Positions 44,549-56,900 of a DNA stretch of 64,000 nt are shown piece after piece. A program made the position numbers and the translations under genes. Every line of letters begins with the position of its first letter. The first letter of the stretch is position 1. Origin of the DNA: Gliomastix tumulicola (taxonomy: Eukaryota > Ascomycota > Sordariomycetes > Hypocreales > Bionectriaceae); NCBI GenBank assembly GCA_001599755.1, contig BCHX01000002.1, positions 1,922,001 through 1,986,000 of the forward strand. Direction: 5' to 3'. The notes beneath the pieces are model-generated. The model searched no databases. It was not told the DNA's origin and was given only the letters and a program-made list of their open reading frames with translations.

Positions 44549-45610
44549 TTAGCGGCGGAGACGGACGAAGCCAGTCGGGGCAGGAGTAGGGATGGTGCCG
44601 TTGCCCGTGGGGAAAGGCACAGTGATGGTTGCAGACAGAGTGGTAGTAATGTCAGGAATGCACTCATCGGCATCATCCTCGTCGTCCTCACCCTCATCCT
44701 CCTCGTCACCCTCGCCGACCTCGTCGCACTCATCCTCCTCGTCATCCCCATCCTCATCATCACCCTCGTCGGCGGGAGTAGTGGGGGCAGACTCATCGGC
44801 AGCAGTGCGGGTGGGCTCGCCACCGATGGTGACGTACACGGTCGAGGCAGACTCAGTAACCGTGACGGTAACGGCACTGCAGATCTCGTTGTCGTTGCCG
44901 CTGTTGCCCGAGTTGTTGTCGCTGCCACCGTTGCCCTTGGAGTCCTCAGTAGTCTCAGCACCGGGAACAGTGACAGTGGTGGTGCCAGTGGTAGTGGCAG
45001 TAGTGGTGGTGGTAGGCTCCTCCTCAGGGGTGTCGGTGACGATGATGGTGGTCTGGTAGGTGGTCTTGATGGTGGTCGTCTTGACAGTGGTGTCGGAACC
45101 AGTGCCAAGGGTGATGGTCAGGGTGTGATCCGTGACAACGTCAGAAACGGTGGTGACCACGCCAGATCCATCCTCAGGCTGCTCGGGGAGGGCGGCCGCG
45201 GAGGTGATAGTAGGCACGGCGGTGCCGATGGGCACGGTGGGAGCAGGCGTAACAGGGGCAGTGATGATGCCAGAGGAGATGGCCTCCTCAATCACCGAGG
45301 TAGAGATGCCAGGAGCATCAGACACGGGGCACACAGTGGTGGTCAGAGCCACGGTGCTGGTGACGATGACGGTCGTCTTCTCCGACTCGGGCAGAGTAGC
45401 GATATCGGACTCATTGGCAGGGCAGTCGGTAATGGTAGGAGCACAGCTGGTGATGGTAGCAATCTCAGTGGCGATGACGGTCAGGGTGGTCTGGCTGTCA
45501 CCGGGCAGAGTCGCGTTGTCCCTGCGCCAGTGGAAGTGCTGAGGGTGGTGCATGTGGGAAGCCTGAGCGGCGGCGGCGAAAAGGCCGAGGGCAGCAACGG
45601 TAGTCTTCAT
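44549..45610 (-). CDS. Secreted Thr/Ser-rich protein with Asp/Glu tract
   Basis: An intronless 353-residue protein with a signal peptide (MKTTVAALGLFAAAAQA) that starts the mature part with a His-rich patch (SHMHHPQHFHWRR). The body is a chain of Thr/Val strands broken by Cys (TVIATEIATITSCAP, TVIVTSTVALTTTVCPV, AVTVTVTESASTVYVTIG), as in fungal wall or adhesin-like proteins, with strong potential for O-glycosylation. Near residues 285-325 lies an almost pure Asp/Glu stretch with one Cys inside it and one at its end. The end, TGFVRLRR, lacks the hydrophobic GPI signal, so it is probably free or wall-trapped. I do not recognise a named family; calcium or cation binding by the acidic tract is only a guess. 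Confidence 0.7.
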   Translation of the reverse strand: MKTTVAALGLFAAAAQASHMHHPQHFHWRRDNATLPGDSQTTLTVIATEIATITSCAPTITDCPANESDIATLPESEKTTVIVTSTVALTTTVCPVSDAPGISTSVIEEAISSGIITAPVTPAPTVPIGTAVPTITSAAALPEQPEDGSGVVTTVSDVVTDHTLTITLGTGSDTTVKTTTIKTTYQTTIIVTDTPEEEPTTTTTATTTGTTTVTVPGAETTEDSKGNGGSDNNSGNSGNDNEICSAVTVTVTESASTVYVTIGGEPTRTAADESAPTTPADEGDDEDGDDEEDECDEVGEGDEEDEGEDDEDDADECIPDITTTLSATITVPFPTGNGTIPTPAPTGFVRLRR

Positions 45611-47354
45611 CTTGTTGGTAGTTGTGGTGATGTTTCGGTGTAGTAAGGCGAGTTTCGTGATAGGCAGAGCTGGGCCTTGGTTGTCTCGATTCTCCGGAGG
45701 ATGCTTCTAGCAGTGAAAAAGAGCGAAAATCAATTCCGCGTAAAGCGTCTGGACACAAGCTGTCACTGAAGGAAGGAATGAAATGCTAGTTGGTCGATGC
45801 CACGGGCTTCGAAAATGTACGGCGTTTGGTCGGTTGGTAAGTGAAAGGACGTGTCTTTGGCACAGCCAGGCAAGAATTGAAGTGAAGAAAGGAATGGAAG
45901 CAGAGTCGTAAAGACGCCTGGGCAGAAAGGAGAGACTGGAAAACGAGGGGATCACGAATGGATGAGGAGGAAAGAGAAGAAAGAAGGACAGAACCACATG
46001 GACGAGAGGCCCGAGTCCTTTTACCTGCTGAGCGATCCTGGGCCAGGTCAGGCAATGTTGAGTCGCCAAACCCTGCAAGTCGACTGGTCCAGCATCCGCC
46101 AATAAAGATCCATGTCTGCATGTGCTTCAGATGGATGGGGCGTGGCTCTGCATTTCTTGGAAGCCGGAGAAAGAAAGGCAGGGGTCGAGATGAGCAGGGG
46201 GCTTTCCAGCGTCAGAGCCTGGCAGAGGCGCTTGAGGGTGTGCCTGTCATTTCGGTCACCACGTCAGCACGGAATTCGGAGCTGAGGTCGGGTGTGGATG
46301 ATGAAAATTGAAGAGCATCTGATGCATCACGAAGCACCATGAGATCAGTTGCATTCCAACGTCACAGTCACGAGTCACGGTGTCACTTGTTTGAGACTGC
46401 ATTTCACATTATCAGACGATTCACACCAGGGAAGGAACCACCGACGCTGAGGCAAGGGCTCCACTGCGCACTGAAAGTCATGGAAGGAACGTCAATTCTC
46501 TGGAAGTCGGAAGGCGCTAGGGACAAACTGAGGGAGGCTTATGCAGGTACCGCTCTTGCCCCCCAAACCTGAGACACTGAAACGGCCCAATCAGAGATCA
46601 GCAAGCCCCTCCTCCATCTTCCCTCCAATCCTCCAGTGTCTGTTCTCCTGAGTCCTGGTCCAAGACCTTGTTGGAGATCCCGGTCTTGGTTCTGTTGAAA
46701 TGAAGTCAATATGGCATCATAAATGCAAATTTCAGAGCCCAGGCTCAACAACCTGGCTCTAATTTGTTTGTTGTGTCGGGCAACATTGCCGGTCATCACG
46801 CCTGCCCCTGAGCGAGCTGGCACGACAATCCTGGGAATACAAGCTTGGCCCCTCCTCGTGTCAGTTCTCTTGGTCGCACAGACTCTTGCGATACGAACAA
46901 ACAACACACACACTTGGGAATAATCAGCTCGAGTAAGCAAATTCAGCTGCGCTTGTTTGCTCACAAACGGGAGCAAATCTCGCAGGGCGACCTCGTTACG
47001 GATGGTACCGATTATCGAGACGTTGGCTCGTTTCACATTCTGCGTGCCAAATGCCTTTACCGCCTGGTAGCCGCCTGGGATGACCGAAAGGGCCCACTCC
47101 CTCCGAATCACCTCCCCTGAAATCTATATTGAAACAACCTGTCTGTGTGCAAGGTGCACGTTTGTTTCGTTTTCAGTGTTTCTCCAGCTCTAGACCTCAC
47201 TGTCTGTGTGCTGCAGAGCCTGCCGAGCCATCGTGCATCTCTCCTCACGTCGGATCGGGTCCCGGATCGTCGTGCCCAATCTGGCAGTGCCAACAGACGA
47301 TCTCTGAATTGCATCAACGAGACATGAAACTCAAACGCTTCGTGTTGCTACTGA
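45611..47354. other. Intergenic, promoter of the secreted acidic protein and RTP1 3' flank
   Basis: A 1.7-kb tandem gap. Its left part is the upstream region of the secreted protein gene. ORFs of up to about 190 codons lack recognisable motifs and overlap in several frames, so no gene is called. Confidence 0.45.
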
Positions 47355-50202
47355 TCATTCTATCTCCTCGATTCTCGGGCGTGATGCTCCCCCAGGCATA
47401 TCCCCTATATTGAGCACAGGGTTGACGCTCAGCCCCGCCAGAGCTCCCATGCCGGTTCTCGATGTCTCTTCCTGCTTGGGGAGCAAGCTGCTCATTTGCC
47501 AGGCCTCTAGGCTCTCGACAACATCCCTGGCGTGCTGCCGCACGAGCCCGTCGTTGTCCGTGCCTGCAATATACTCAAGGGTTCGCTGAATGTCCTCTCG
47601 GCTGGTATCCGTAAGCCCAAAGCCGATCGAACGTCCGGTTTCTCTCGCCTTCTCGAGAGCCTTGACGAACCCGAGCAAAACAAGAATGGCTGCTCGGCGA
47701 AGGATAGCCTTCTCCATTTCTGGCTCGAGCGTGAGGATGTTGATAGAGAGATCAACACTGTTGGACACCAGAGATGATCCGATGCCTGAGATATTTGTCT
47801 CGAGTGCCGTCCCGAATATGGAGAGTGCAGACGACCGCATCCGCACGTCCTCAGCACCTCTTTTACTCTCCCAGCCCTGGACAATTTGAGCTAGGATATC
47901 GTCCCGGGCTTTCTCTTCTTCTGTTCTGTCGTCATCATCCATGTCCACATCGTCATCATTGTCCTCTTCGGTCTTTATCTTCCTCTTCTCCTTGAGTTTC
48001 TGGAGCTTCTCATCTCGAGCCTGCTTTGCCATCGTCTTCGGCCTGTACCCACGCCTGCCTGCTATTGATAGCAGTGTTTCGCAGGTGTTCGTGGCGGCTT
48101 CGCCCATAAATGTTTCCCCCAAGCGTTCTATCACTTGGAGAAGAGCTTCACCGAATCTCAATCGAGTATCGGTCTGGGCCTTTTCCTGAGGGTCGAGGTA
48201 ATGATCTGTCAAATCTGCCAGTGTCGACTTTGGATGATTCTCAGCTATGAGGGTAACCATTTTGATGACCCTCAAGTTGATATAATCCTCATTGTTAGCA
48301 AGAAGGTTCGAAAGAAGCACATTCACGGCTGTGACATCAAGGACTGAGCTCTGTGCTGCTATGAGCCCGGAGAGTAGGTTGAGCCCTTCTGATACCACAG
48401 GAGGCGGGTTATCGGTGGTTGTGATATAATTCATCGCCAAATTGTACAACCGCCGGTCCTCGAGCTGCCGAGCTGTTGGAGTTGTCATCGAGTCATCCTC
48501 CTGGTCCAGGTCGGTTCGATACTTGAGTAGCAGAGCAATGTTCGCCGCCGTCTGCGAAATCTGGGGTCGGCTCCCATCGTCGAGTCTCTTCAGAGCCTGT
48601 TCGACGGCTCCCACTTTATCGGGCTCAATATCCGACTTTCTGAAAGTTGGCGCCGTGACGACAAGATTTAATAAGCTGAGGATGACCATGAGTGTGTCAT
48701 CTGGTAGGCGTGACTGCTCATCTGCCGCAAAGACTTTGCAGATGAGATCTAAAAGCTGGTCGAAATGACCTATGAGCTTGTCCGACGCGCTTTCCATCAT
48801 GTTCTGGAGGATGGTTATCTCAACCAAGTCTTTGAGAGCCGAATGTGGTTCTTGCCCTTGTGTCTCCATGATCTCGACCGTTCTGATGCTAGTTGAGGTC
48901 TGTGAAGTCTCGACCCATTTTTGGAAGAGGGTGAGGAATGTCGATGACACGTCTTCTGCGGAGCAATTCGAGCTAACAATCTTTACGAAGGCAGCCGCTT
49001 TGTCTTGCAGTTGACTCCAGTCAAGCTCGACGCCAGCCATGCCCGATATGTCACGCGTGATCACGGCCTCAATGCCGCCCTGGCCAGTCTCTTGGTACTC
49101 CCAAGCGTGGGCTGTCTGGGAGTTATCCCCCTTGGAGAGAAGATCCGGGATGATGGTGGCCACCGCATCTCCAGCACCAAAAAGCCGAAGATAAACCTCC
49201 AAGATATCCCATGCCGCCTTTCGAAGCGGGGCAGCAATAGCGTCTGGATTGCGCCATGAAGCCAGCACCCATATTTGGAGAAGCACTGGCTTAATGATTC
49301 TTTTGCAGAGCCCGGGTGAAGGATTCGATATGGCGAGAATGCGCAATCGCTTTAGGGCACGTTCTATATCCTCATGATGAGCTAGGACCTTGGTCTTGCT
49401 CAGATCTATGACTCCATCTTCATCGCGCGTGGAAGTCATAGACTGAGGGTTCAAGGTGGGGTTCAAGGCGTTCAACTGCGGCTGAATGAAGACATTCCAT
49501 CCAGAAGCACCTGTGGGTTGTCAGTTTTCCTATCTCATGTTTTAGGCACGACGTTGGTCTGTTGACTTACTGGGAGCACCGTATTGCTTCTTGCCCAGAA
49601 TACCGAAGCCAACAATCTGTGCCGCTGTGCGTGCCAGTTCGGGCCCTTCAGACTCGTCCATGAGATGAAACAGCTGCTCGGAGATTCCACCAAACCATGC
49701 TTCAGGTGTCATGGAGGCAGGGACAGATGATAATAGTCTCGTTGCCACGGCCACTGCTTCATGTGTGATGAGAGCGCCCTGCTTGCTTGAGGCCGTTGAG
49801 CCGTGCTGGGATGACGTGCTGGGATGGACGGAGAAGACGAACTCCATGGTCCCGCGCACGCCGTCTGGCCTCAAGGGGAGGAGCGTGAGTGTCTGCATCA
49901 GAGGCTCTCTCAGCCAATCTGGTAGCATGTTCGGCTTGACCAGCGTGTTCAAAGCAGGCAACAAAGCCCAAGTTTTTGTACTGAGTTCCGGTATGTTAGA
50001 GCTGCCCATAGTCGGGGCTAGAGCACTGTAGCTGTTCGATAGTGATCACTTACCTCTGGATGAGTTCGTTGTAGCTCTGAAGACCAGTTTCTCTTGCGGC
50101 TTGATCAGTGATGGAAGGATCGAAAGCATTCTTTCCAGTTTCTACAATCTGTTCAAGGATCTTCGGCCTGGACGGCCCAGAAGCGGACGACGACTCGGCC
50201 AT
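47355..50202 (-). CDS. RTP1: RNA polymerase II assembly/import factor (Rtp1/TANGO6 family)
   Basis: HEAT-repeat-like protein needed in yeast for cytoplasmic assembly and nuclear import of RNA polymerase II (animal TANGO6). Three exons (50202-50054, 49980-49571, 49510-47355) give 904 residues with frame kept. The N-terminal half is helical repeats. The C-terminal RTP1 signature region includes SALSIFGTALETNISGIG, VDLSINILTLEPEMEKAILRRAAILVLLGFVKALEKARE and DNDGLVRQHARDVVESLEAW. A charged linker with a Lys-rich then Asp-rich stretch (KLKEKRKIKTEEDNDDDVDM) separates repeats and may hold a nuclear signal. Start MAESSSASGPSRP is supported by the phase of the first intron (CTCTAACATACC branch point). 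Confidence 0.85.
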
Positions 50203-53200
50203 TGTCCGTGACTTGACCGGAAATATGGCAAGCGAGAAAGGGAGGGGACGAGGGGGATTGTAAGCACAGCAATAGCATTTTTCAGGTCTCAAGACAAATC
50301 ATGCAACAAATAGCAAAAAATCGTTTCATCTATTGCATCAGGGCGATATTAACGTCCGTCTGACGCGGGCAATGACAGTAGTGATTTTAGAGTGACGCTT
50401 CTGGCGGTGCTTCAAGATGATGGTGCTGTTAAAGGAAGGCAAGTGGGGCGACGACCAGCCCCTCCATTTCACAGATCAATTCTTGTCACGTGCAGACGCG
50501 TTTCAGAGGTCCGTGCGCATTTTGCTAGCTTATTTCTAACGCGTCTGCCGCCGCCTCTTCTTTTCCTCTTCTTCCACCACCACGCGTCATTCCCTGCTCG
50601 AGATCACCCGCTTTCCGGAATCCTTCGCTGATTATTCTTCTCATTGCCGATTCGAAACACCACGGAACTCTTTCGGTTGCTCGTCAATCAACATACGCAC
50701 GTCGCCTTTCTTACAGTCCTCCGAGTCCCGTTTTCTGCAAGGAATGCTCTCCCAAGAGCCCCCTCTCCCTAGGTTGGTCTACCACGATAGCCGCCCTCGA
50801 GCCTGTATCAGGATCTCGTTGCCTGGCGGTACTGGCACCTCATCGTGGATTTCTGCTGTCCTTCGGACGGCCCAGCTCTCTGAGGGGAACGGCGTCTCGG
50901 AACTTAACCCTAAGAAATCATCTGGTTCATACAAGTTTGCGCTTTTTCATCTGTCGCTCAAGCCGCCTTGTAAGACTGCTGGCCATCACCGAAAGCCTCG
51001 CCCGCTGAAAAGTGGGATGGAGGCTGAAGTGCATGCATCGCGGTCGGATTGGCGGTGGGGGGCAAGTCCAGTCACTTCGGTGCGTAAGAGGAAGGATGCC
51101 ATGGGTCGATTTGAGAAGAGCCTCTGGTCTGAGGACGCCCGTCAGCCCTTCTGCTGGTCTAGTACAGGGGCCATAAGTAGGTCGCCCGGGCGGTGCTGTT
51201 TGCTTGAGAAGGGGGACGTTGCTTGAGACTCTGCCAGTTACGCCGTCCAGGTCTGAGCCAGGGATTTGAGCACAGGTTCGGGCTACACACAGACAATCAA
51301 TCGACGGCATTTCGAATACCATACCGAGAAAGCTCCCTTGCCGGTCGCGCTGGCGTCGCCGGCTCGCCAGCGTTGCAAGTCTTAACGGATTCACACGGAA
51401 ATGCCGGCCGATGATTGATCCCCCGCTGCCTACCTGCAACAGCTCTCGGCACCCCTGCGCTCTATGGTCAATCCTGGCGGTCCTGCGCTTGGCTCTCGCA
51501 ACGGCTGATCTCCCGACTCGCTACGCGGCTCCCTAGGCCATATCACGACGAAGGTCACCGATATGTGGTGTACGCACCTGACCTGGCCGAGCGCATTAAT
51601 CTTCGGCGTTGGGCTCCGTCCCAGCTGTCCGAGGAACGCCAGTCTTTTGCAAGTCCCGTCCTCAGCTCGATCTGTGGGCCGGCTTGCATACCTTCCTCGT
51701 GCCTTTCTTTCGGGTGAGCCATAGAGATGACAACGCGGTTTTTGGGGATGTCTTTTGTCCGCGTGGAAATGCCCTCCTTCTCGTTCCCTTCGCGGGGATT
51801 CGGTGGAGAGGAATCAAAAACTAGTCCATGAGGGCAGTGCGCTCCCTTCACACAGAAAGAGTTCCAGTTTCAGCAATCAGCAATGCGATGGATGGCCAGC
51901 AGGGACAAGGGGGCGGACTGGTTGACGACGGCTGGAGACACCGCTCCCAGCAGCTTCGTTGGCGACCCTGACGTCACTTGTGACTTATGCCGGGACCCAT
52001 CTCGTGTTGGAGTCAAAGTTTTGTGCTTGTCTGGCATAGGGATCGAGTGAATCGGAGAGTCTTCTTCGTGGGCTGGCTGTTAGAGCCTCACATTGGAGTA
52101 CAAGGGACAGGCCGCAGAGGATGAGGTAGTCCCGGTTGTCCTCGTGCCAGAAATGGTGGGAGGACAACCCCCCAACAGGCCAGGGGATAAGTCTCCCCCA
52201 ATCTCTCTACTTAAACACATGATGCTAACTTTCAGCAGGTCCAAAAACCTTCACCATCATTCGAACGGCCGAGAATGCTTTAGGTAGGTCGTCGATCGCA
52301 AATTCAATCATCTGGTATCGTTGCGGCCTGCGCTGGGTGTTGCACTGCGGCAGGAATCTTGCTCAGGCGTTCTCGTGCTGCCCATGCCACGTCATCTGAA
52401 TCACGGCTTGATGTGTTGCTTCCTGAGCCCAGGTAGCTTCAATTTGCAAAGGCAGACGCGGTAAATAGCTTAGATAGTGTAGGAAGAATAAGCGACAATC
52501 TCTACTGTCCCTCAGCCAACCCCCCTCTCCGCCCCCCTCGATGCCATCGGCCCTTCCTCGCTTTGACCTCGGCCGACATCTACCAGGGCCATCAAATCTT
52601 GGAATGACCAGCGGGAGGAAGCATCCCCATCGAGATTTGACCCTCCCGTTCTGTCTCATTCGAGTCTTTTCTCGCCGCGACTCGAGGAACGTCAAGGCAG
52701 ACGGCATCGAAAGTCATGAGCTCCACCCCAGAGCCAGGATGATCCCTGGAGCCGGGATACCCAAACAGTCCAAGAGCAAACCTGCAGGAACGGAGGGACG
52801 GGAGTCAAGCACGGGAACCAAGGATCAGACACACAATGACCCAGCCCCCGTCAAGCCGAGCTGAGGACCCTCGACTGGGGGGGACTCGACCCATTCGGAC
52901 GGGCTGCCATGGTCACATCATACGAGGGGCTGGGGACCTTGCTCTCTCGGCCTTGGCCCGATATTTCAGCCCGCTGGGTGGTGCTCTACCGATAAACGAA
53001 GATTTCACTGCTAAAGATAGGAGATTTTTTTTTTCTTCCAACGTTTTAACTATCCTAAGCTGCTTGGAGGCCCACCATCGTGCCGTGTTCCTGGGTTCCA
53101 GATGTAACGTTTAAGCCAGAATCCAGGAAGTCGGTCCCATGATACAGTAGGGGCCTGGAACGAGTGGTCAGGGGGCAGGAGGTGTAATGACTGGGCAACT

Positions 53201-53671
53201 TCTCAAGGAAGCATAGGGGAAAAGACGGACTGAAAACCAACCACAAAGGAAAAAGAAGCACCTCTGACCCCTGACAGAAAAGATCGCAGCCTAAGAAAGA
53301 TCGTTCAAGTTTCCAAACCGCCACCGCCGCAGGGTAATCCCAACGCCAAATGAGTCCATCCCGTGTGTGATGCGAAGAGAGAAGAAAGTGCCCCGTGATA
53401 GAGCGAGGGGCAGGCCGCCTGCCAGTCGTGGGCCTCCCGCTTACCTTCTTCCTGCGTCCTTTCATCCCAACACTGTGTTCCTTGGCTTGCAAGAAAAAGA
53501 AAGAAACTGCGGTAGATGAAACGGCTGTTGGTCTCTATCGCTCTCCTAATAGAGGTCGTTGTCACGAAACACCCAATTGGCGCCGTCTTCGGTCGACTGG
53601 ACAAGCTCTATGATGGCATACTCAGGAAAGCCATCCCAAAGCCTGGGTGTCGTGACATCTCTTAGAGCATA
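50203..53671. other. Gene-poor region I
   Basis: A 3.5-kb stretch upstream of RTP1 without a supported protein gene. ORFs up to 160 codons (for example 50744-51226 on +) show no motif, no splice-consistent extension and overlap antisense ORFs. Pyrimidine-rich sequence at 50550-50640 looks like the leader of a transcript running right, possibly non-coding. A poly-T run lies at 53026-53035. Confidence 0.5.
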
Positions 53672-53940
53672 CTAAGCGCCCTGAGAGGGTGCAGTTTCGT
53701 TCTCATTCCCGCGAGCCTGTTTTGAAAGGGAGAGTTAGCTGCCTAGGGTCGTCTTGTGGTTGACTAGCACCATGCTGGCAACGACTGGGAGACAGGGGAT
53801 AGACGTACAACGCAAGCGGTGCAGGCCGTGTTGGCAACCCAGACCCAGTTGCCACAGTTCGCGGTGTAATGGTTCTTGCAACGGTGTTTGAAGTAGTTGC
53901 CGCTGCCGCCTCCGGGGTTGCTGCCGCTGCCAGCGCCCAT
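53672..53940 (-). CDS. 58-residue Gly/Cys protein with CxxC, two exons
   Basis: A small gene built from exons 53940-53809 and 53716-53672 (44 and 14 codons plus stop). The intron is in phase 0 with donor GTACGT and acceptor AAACAG, and contains a GCTAACTC branch-point-like element. The protein starts MGAGSGSNPGGGSG, then YFKHRCKNHYTANCGNW, VWVANTACTACVARG and an acidic tail ending SQGA. Four Cys (about 21, 29, 40, 43) in C-x7-C-x10-C-x2-C could bind zinc or form disulfides; there is no signal peptide. A TATAAAG lies 178 bp upstream. Family and function are unknown to me. It is the only convincing gene in 7.6 kb. Confidence 0.65.
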
Positions 53941-56900
53941 GGTTGGAAGTAGGAGCGAGTGGTGAGGTGTGTAAGTAGTAGTTAGTATGAGAGAAATCTA
54001 AGCCCAAGATAGCTTTTTGAGGCCAAAACAGGAGAGAAAGTAGTGGTCTTGAGAAGAGTAGAAAGCTGAATGGTTGTTGGAAGAATTCCAAGCGAAGGAG
54101 TAGGGAATCAGGGCCCCCTTTATAGTTTTTGGGCGCCTTGTGATGTCCGAGTGTTTCTCAGGTCAGCTGCATGACCAAGCAATACCTCCGTCGCAGAAGC
54201 ACAGTCGGGGTCCGTATATTCTCATACACTAGGCATGTGTGTATAGTCGAGAAGGCGACACGGATCAGGGATCGAGAGCAGACTGGTATGAACTCGATAT
54301 GACCAGTGGGGACTTCGGTGACTAACCTCACTTGCGTGAGACATGCAGGTCAGACGTCTAGTTGCAGTCGTATGATTGTGCACGAGTCGGCGCAGGAATA
54401 CGTTTTGCACAACGAAACGAGCAAGTCGGGGGCTGTGCATAGTCGACTTTCTGGCCCAAGCTGCCATAGGCGGTCCCCTGAAAGTATCTGGGGAGTCAAG
54501 TTAAAGCGAGCGTTCCAAGCAAGGAAACCCCTGCTTGCACTACCAGGGCTGTTCGGCATGCCAACGAAAGCTTCAACGACAACAACGAACGTCGTAACTA
54601 GACGGCCGCACTCAAAGCTCTCTTTTGTTAATTTATATCATTCAAAGAATGCTGTTGCTGCTGTGCTGGGCAGCCTGGCCAAGGATCGGCTTGTTCAGAC
54701 GACCTGATTGCTGCGTGGAACTCTCCCCACAAGAGGAATCAACGTGTGCAATTTATCAGCTTATCAGCTCTCTGGAGGCGACGGCGGAAGAGTTTCCGTA
54801 TCTTGAATGCAACTTGGATACCATCTTTGGCTAGATCCAATGCGGTCTTTGCCGTCGCTCGAGGCAATATCGAGTGACTGGGCGAAGTAAGCGAGAAAGG
54901 GGCTGCCAGCGCAGCAAAAGAGGCCTCTTCGGTACTCCGAAAACCTTCGGTCGTCCATTGGAGTGCATGCCGTTGGCACTCGTGCTGATAGGCTTGGCTC
55001 ACAACACGCCCAGGGGTGTAAGCTTCCAGAGATGCGAAGCAGGAGGATAGGAGAGAACGTGGAAACAACGCTGAATGGGCCACTTGTAGAAGAGTGGTCC
55101 AGACATGGACTTCTTGGCCAGTCTTCATTACCAAATACTATTGAGTAACAACGTCAGCCACGCGGTGATAAGAGGCAGGAGACGTCTTTCGTGGCTTGCC
55201 AGCCAATATCAAAACAGTCGGAGCTGAGAGAGGAAAGAAAGCCGAGACCCGTGAAGCGTACCGACCGATGGCTGGCTGCTTCCAAACTAGCTTATTGTCC
55301 TTGGAGTGGCTTTGCGTCCTGACTGATCTCATAAATCACAGGGAAAGCTCTTTGAACTCCCTCGACTAACGCACCAGGTGTTCAACAGTGTGCTAGAAGA
55401 GAAGACCTGAGGCTGGACGCCATAAGAATCCACCACCTCATGGTGTGTGAACATTTGGCCAAGACAGAGTAGAATAGCGGTAACCACTACCCTGTTGCTA
55501 TTGGTTGGCCAGCACGATAAGAGAGTGGTGTGTGTGGCTAGCATGGGTCCTCTCCTAAAGAGGTCGCGAGTTGAACCTGGAGTGAGAGCCCCCCATGGGA
55601 AGCACTCCGCGCCGCCAAGATTGAGACACCAATATTGGTTGGATCGTCTCTGGAGGGAGTCAAAGCTTGTATGAGAAATCTGCTGGGGCTGCGTGCCCAC
55701 TTGATCGAGAGCTCGTGTCCGAGACGCTCTGGAGCCAGTAGCTCCAAAGCCACGCCTATCTCCCACTTGCGATCGGCAAAGCTGGGGACGGGCCTGGGGC
55801 CAAGGGGAGACCGAAAGATTTCGGGGCCGACCCAATTTGCCCATTTCAGCCTCCAGATGCCGCACACCCCCCACACGTCCGCATCAGTCGTGGACAGCTC
55901 AGTCTTTCCCGCCGTCGATGGATGACGAGGTAGCAAGATCCACTGCCCGAAACCCTGCAGGAGGCCGTCGTATCGCGCTTGTCGTCGGCGTACTTTGCGT
56001 ACATCTGTTTTCGAGGTGGGAATTACAGGGCGGCAGAGGTCAAGAGATGGTTGAGGCCTGGTACGCCTGGTACGCCTCGTAATGGTTGTCTGTAGTTGAT
56101 GTGGGTCCCCATAGTTGCCTCACTGGCGACTCGACAGGCAAGAGCAGCTGGGTACTTACTACCTCACTTTTCTCATTATCGCAGCTGCCCTGCTGGTCAA
56201 AGTGAAGTTGGTAACTCTTTCCTGAGAACGGGACATGACGTACAACGCCCCAGGAGCAAGTGCAAGTCAGGTAGTTCTTTCCTTCTCCTGTTGAGGCTTC
56301 GTCGTCACTCATCATCAAGGCGTAGACTCAAGGAAGGTGCCTGCTCTAGATCTTTACCGTCGCTCTTTCCGCATTGCTTACTTCCAAACTTCGAGTGGAT
56401 GGGAAGGGACAATAGAGGCGGTGTGAGCTCTCGGAAAAGGAAAAGAGTGTGTCGAGGAAGGTAGGGACAGACACTCATTCGCCGGGCGATCATTTCGTTC
56501 CGACAGGGGTCGTCAATCCTTTCTTCGGTGATTGTTGGAGGATTGCCCATACCAGCAGGGCGCATAAAGTGACGAGATGTGATGTGACGAGAGCTTTGCC
56601 TCTCGCATTCATGTCTCACATCCTGCAGCAACACCAGGCCAAATCCAGGAAGGAGTGGGCTGCAGGAGGTCAGACGAACGCCCTAGCCACTGCACATGTA
56701 AGGAAGTGACTGGAGGGAGAAAATTTTTCTCATGCACTTCTGAAATTGCGATGCTGTTCGCAATGTCACTGTATGTGTGATGTCGTCTTCCGTTGGTTGG
56801 CACGCGTCGACTTTGGGAGAGGCGGAGTGGGTCTCGGGACAAACCGAGCTCGGCAGGATTGGACTGAGAAAGGCTGAGTGTTAGTGCGATGCTAGCTAGC

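Noticed and set aside
44537..45643. 368-codon open frame antisense to the secreted acidic protein
   Set aside because: Arises from low-complexity Thr/Val/Asp codons on the opposite strand; the minus-strand frame has a signal peptide and coherent composition.
50744..51226. 160-codon + strand ORF in the gene-poor block
   Set aside because: No motif, mixed composition, overlapped by a similarly long minus-strand ORF, and no splice-consistent neighbours. Might be non-coding transcript.
52870..53000. Possible minus-strand tRNA: B-box-like GGGTCGAGTCC near 52885 and D-arm-like GGTAGAGC near 52985
   Set aside because: The boxes are about 100 bp apart, the acceptor ends do not pair, the second T of the T-loop is missing and no anticodon stem forms. 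Chance resemblance or a decayed relic; tRNAscan-SE would settle it.
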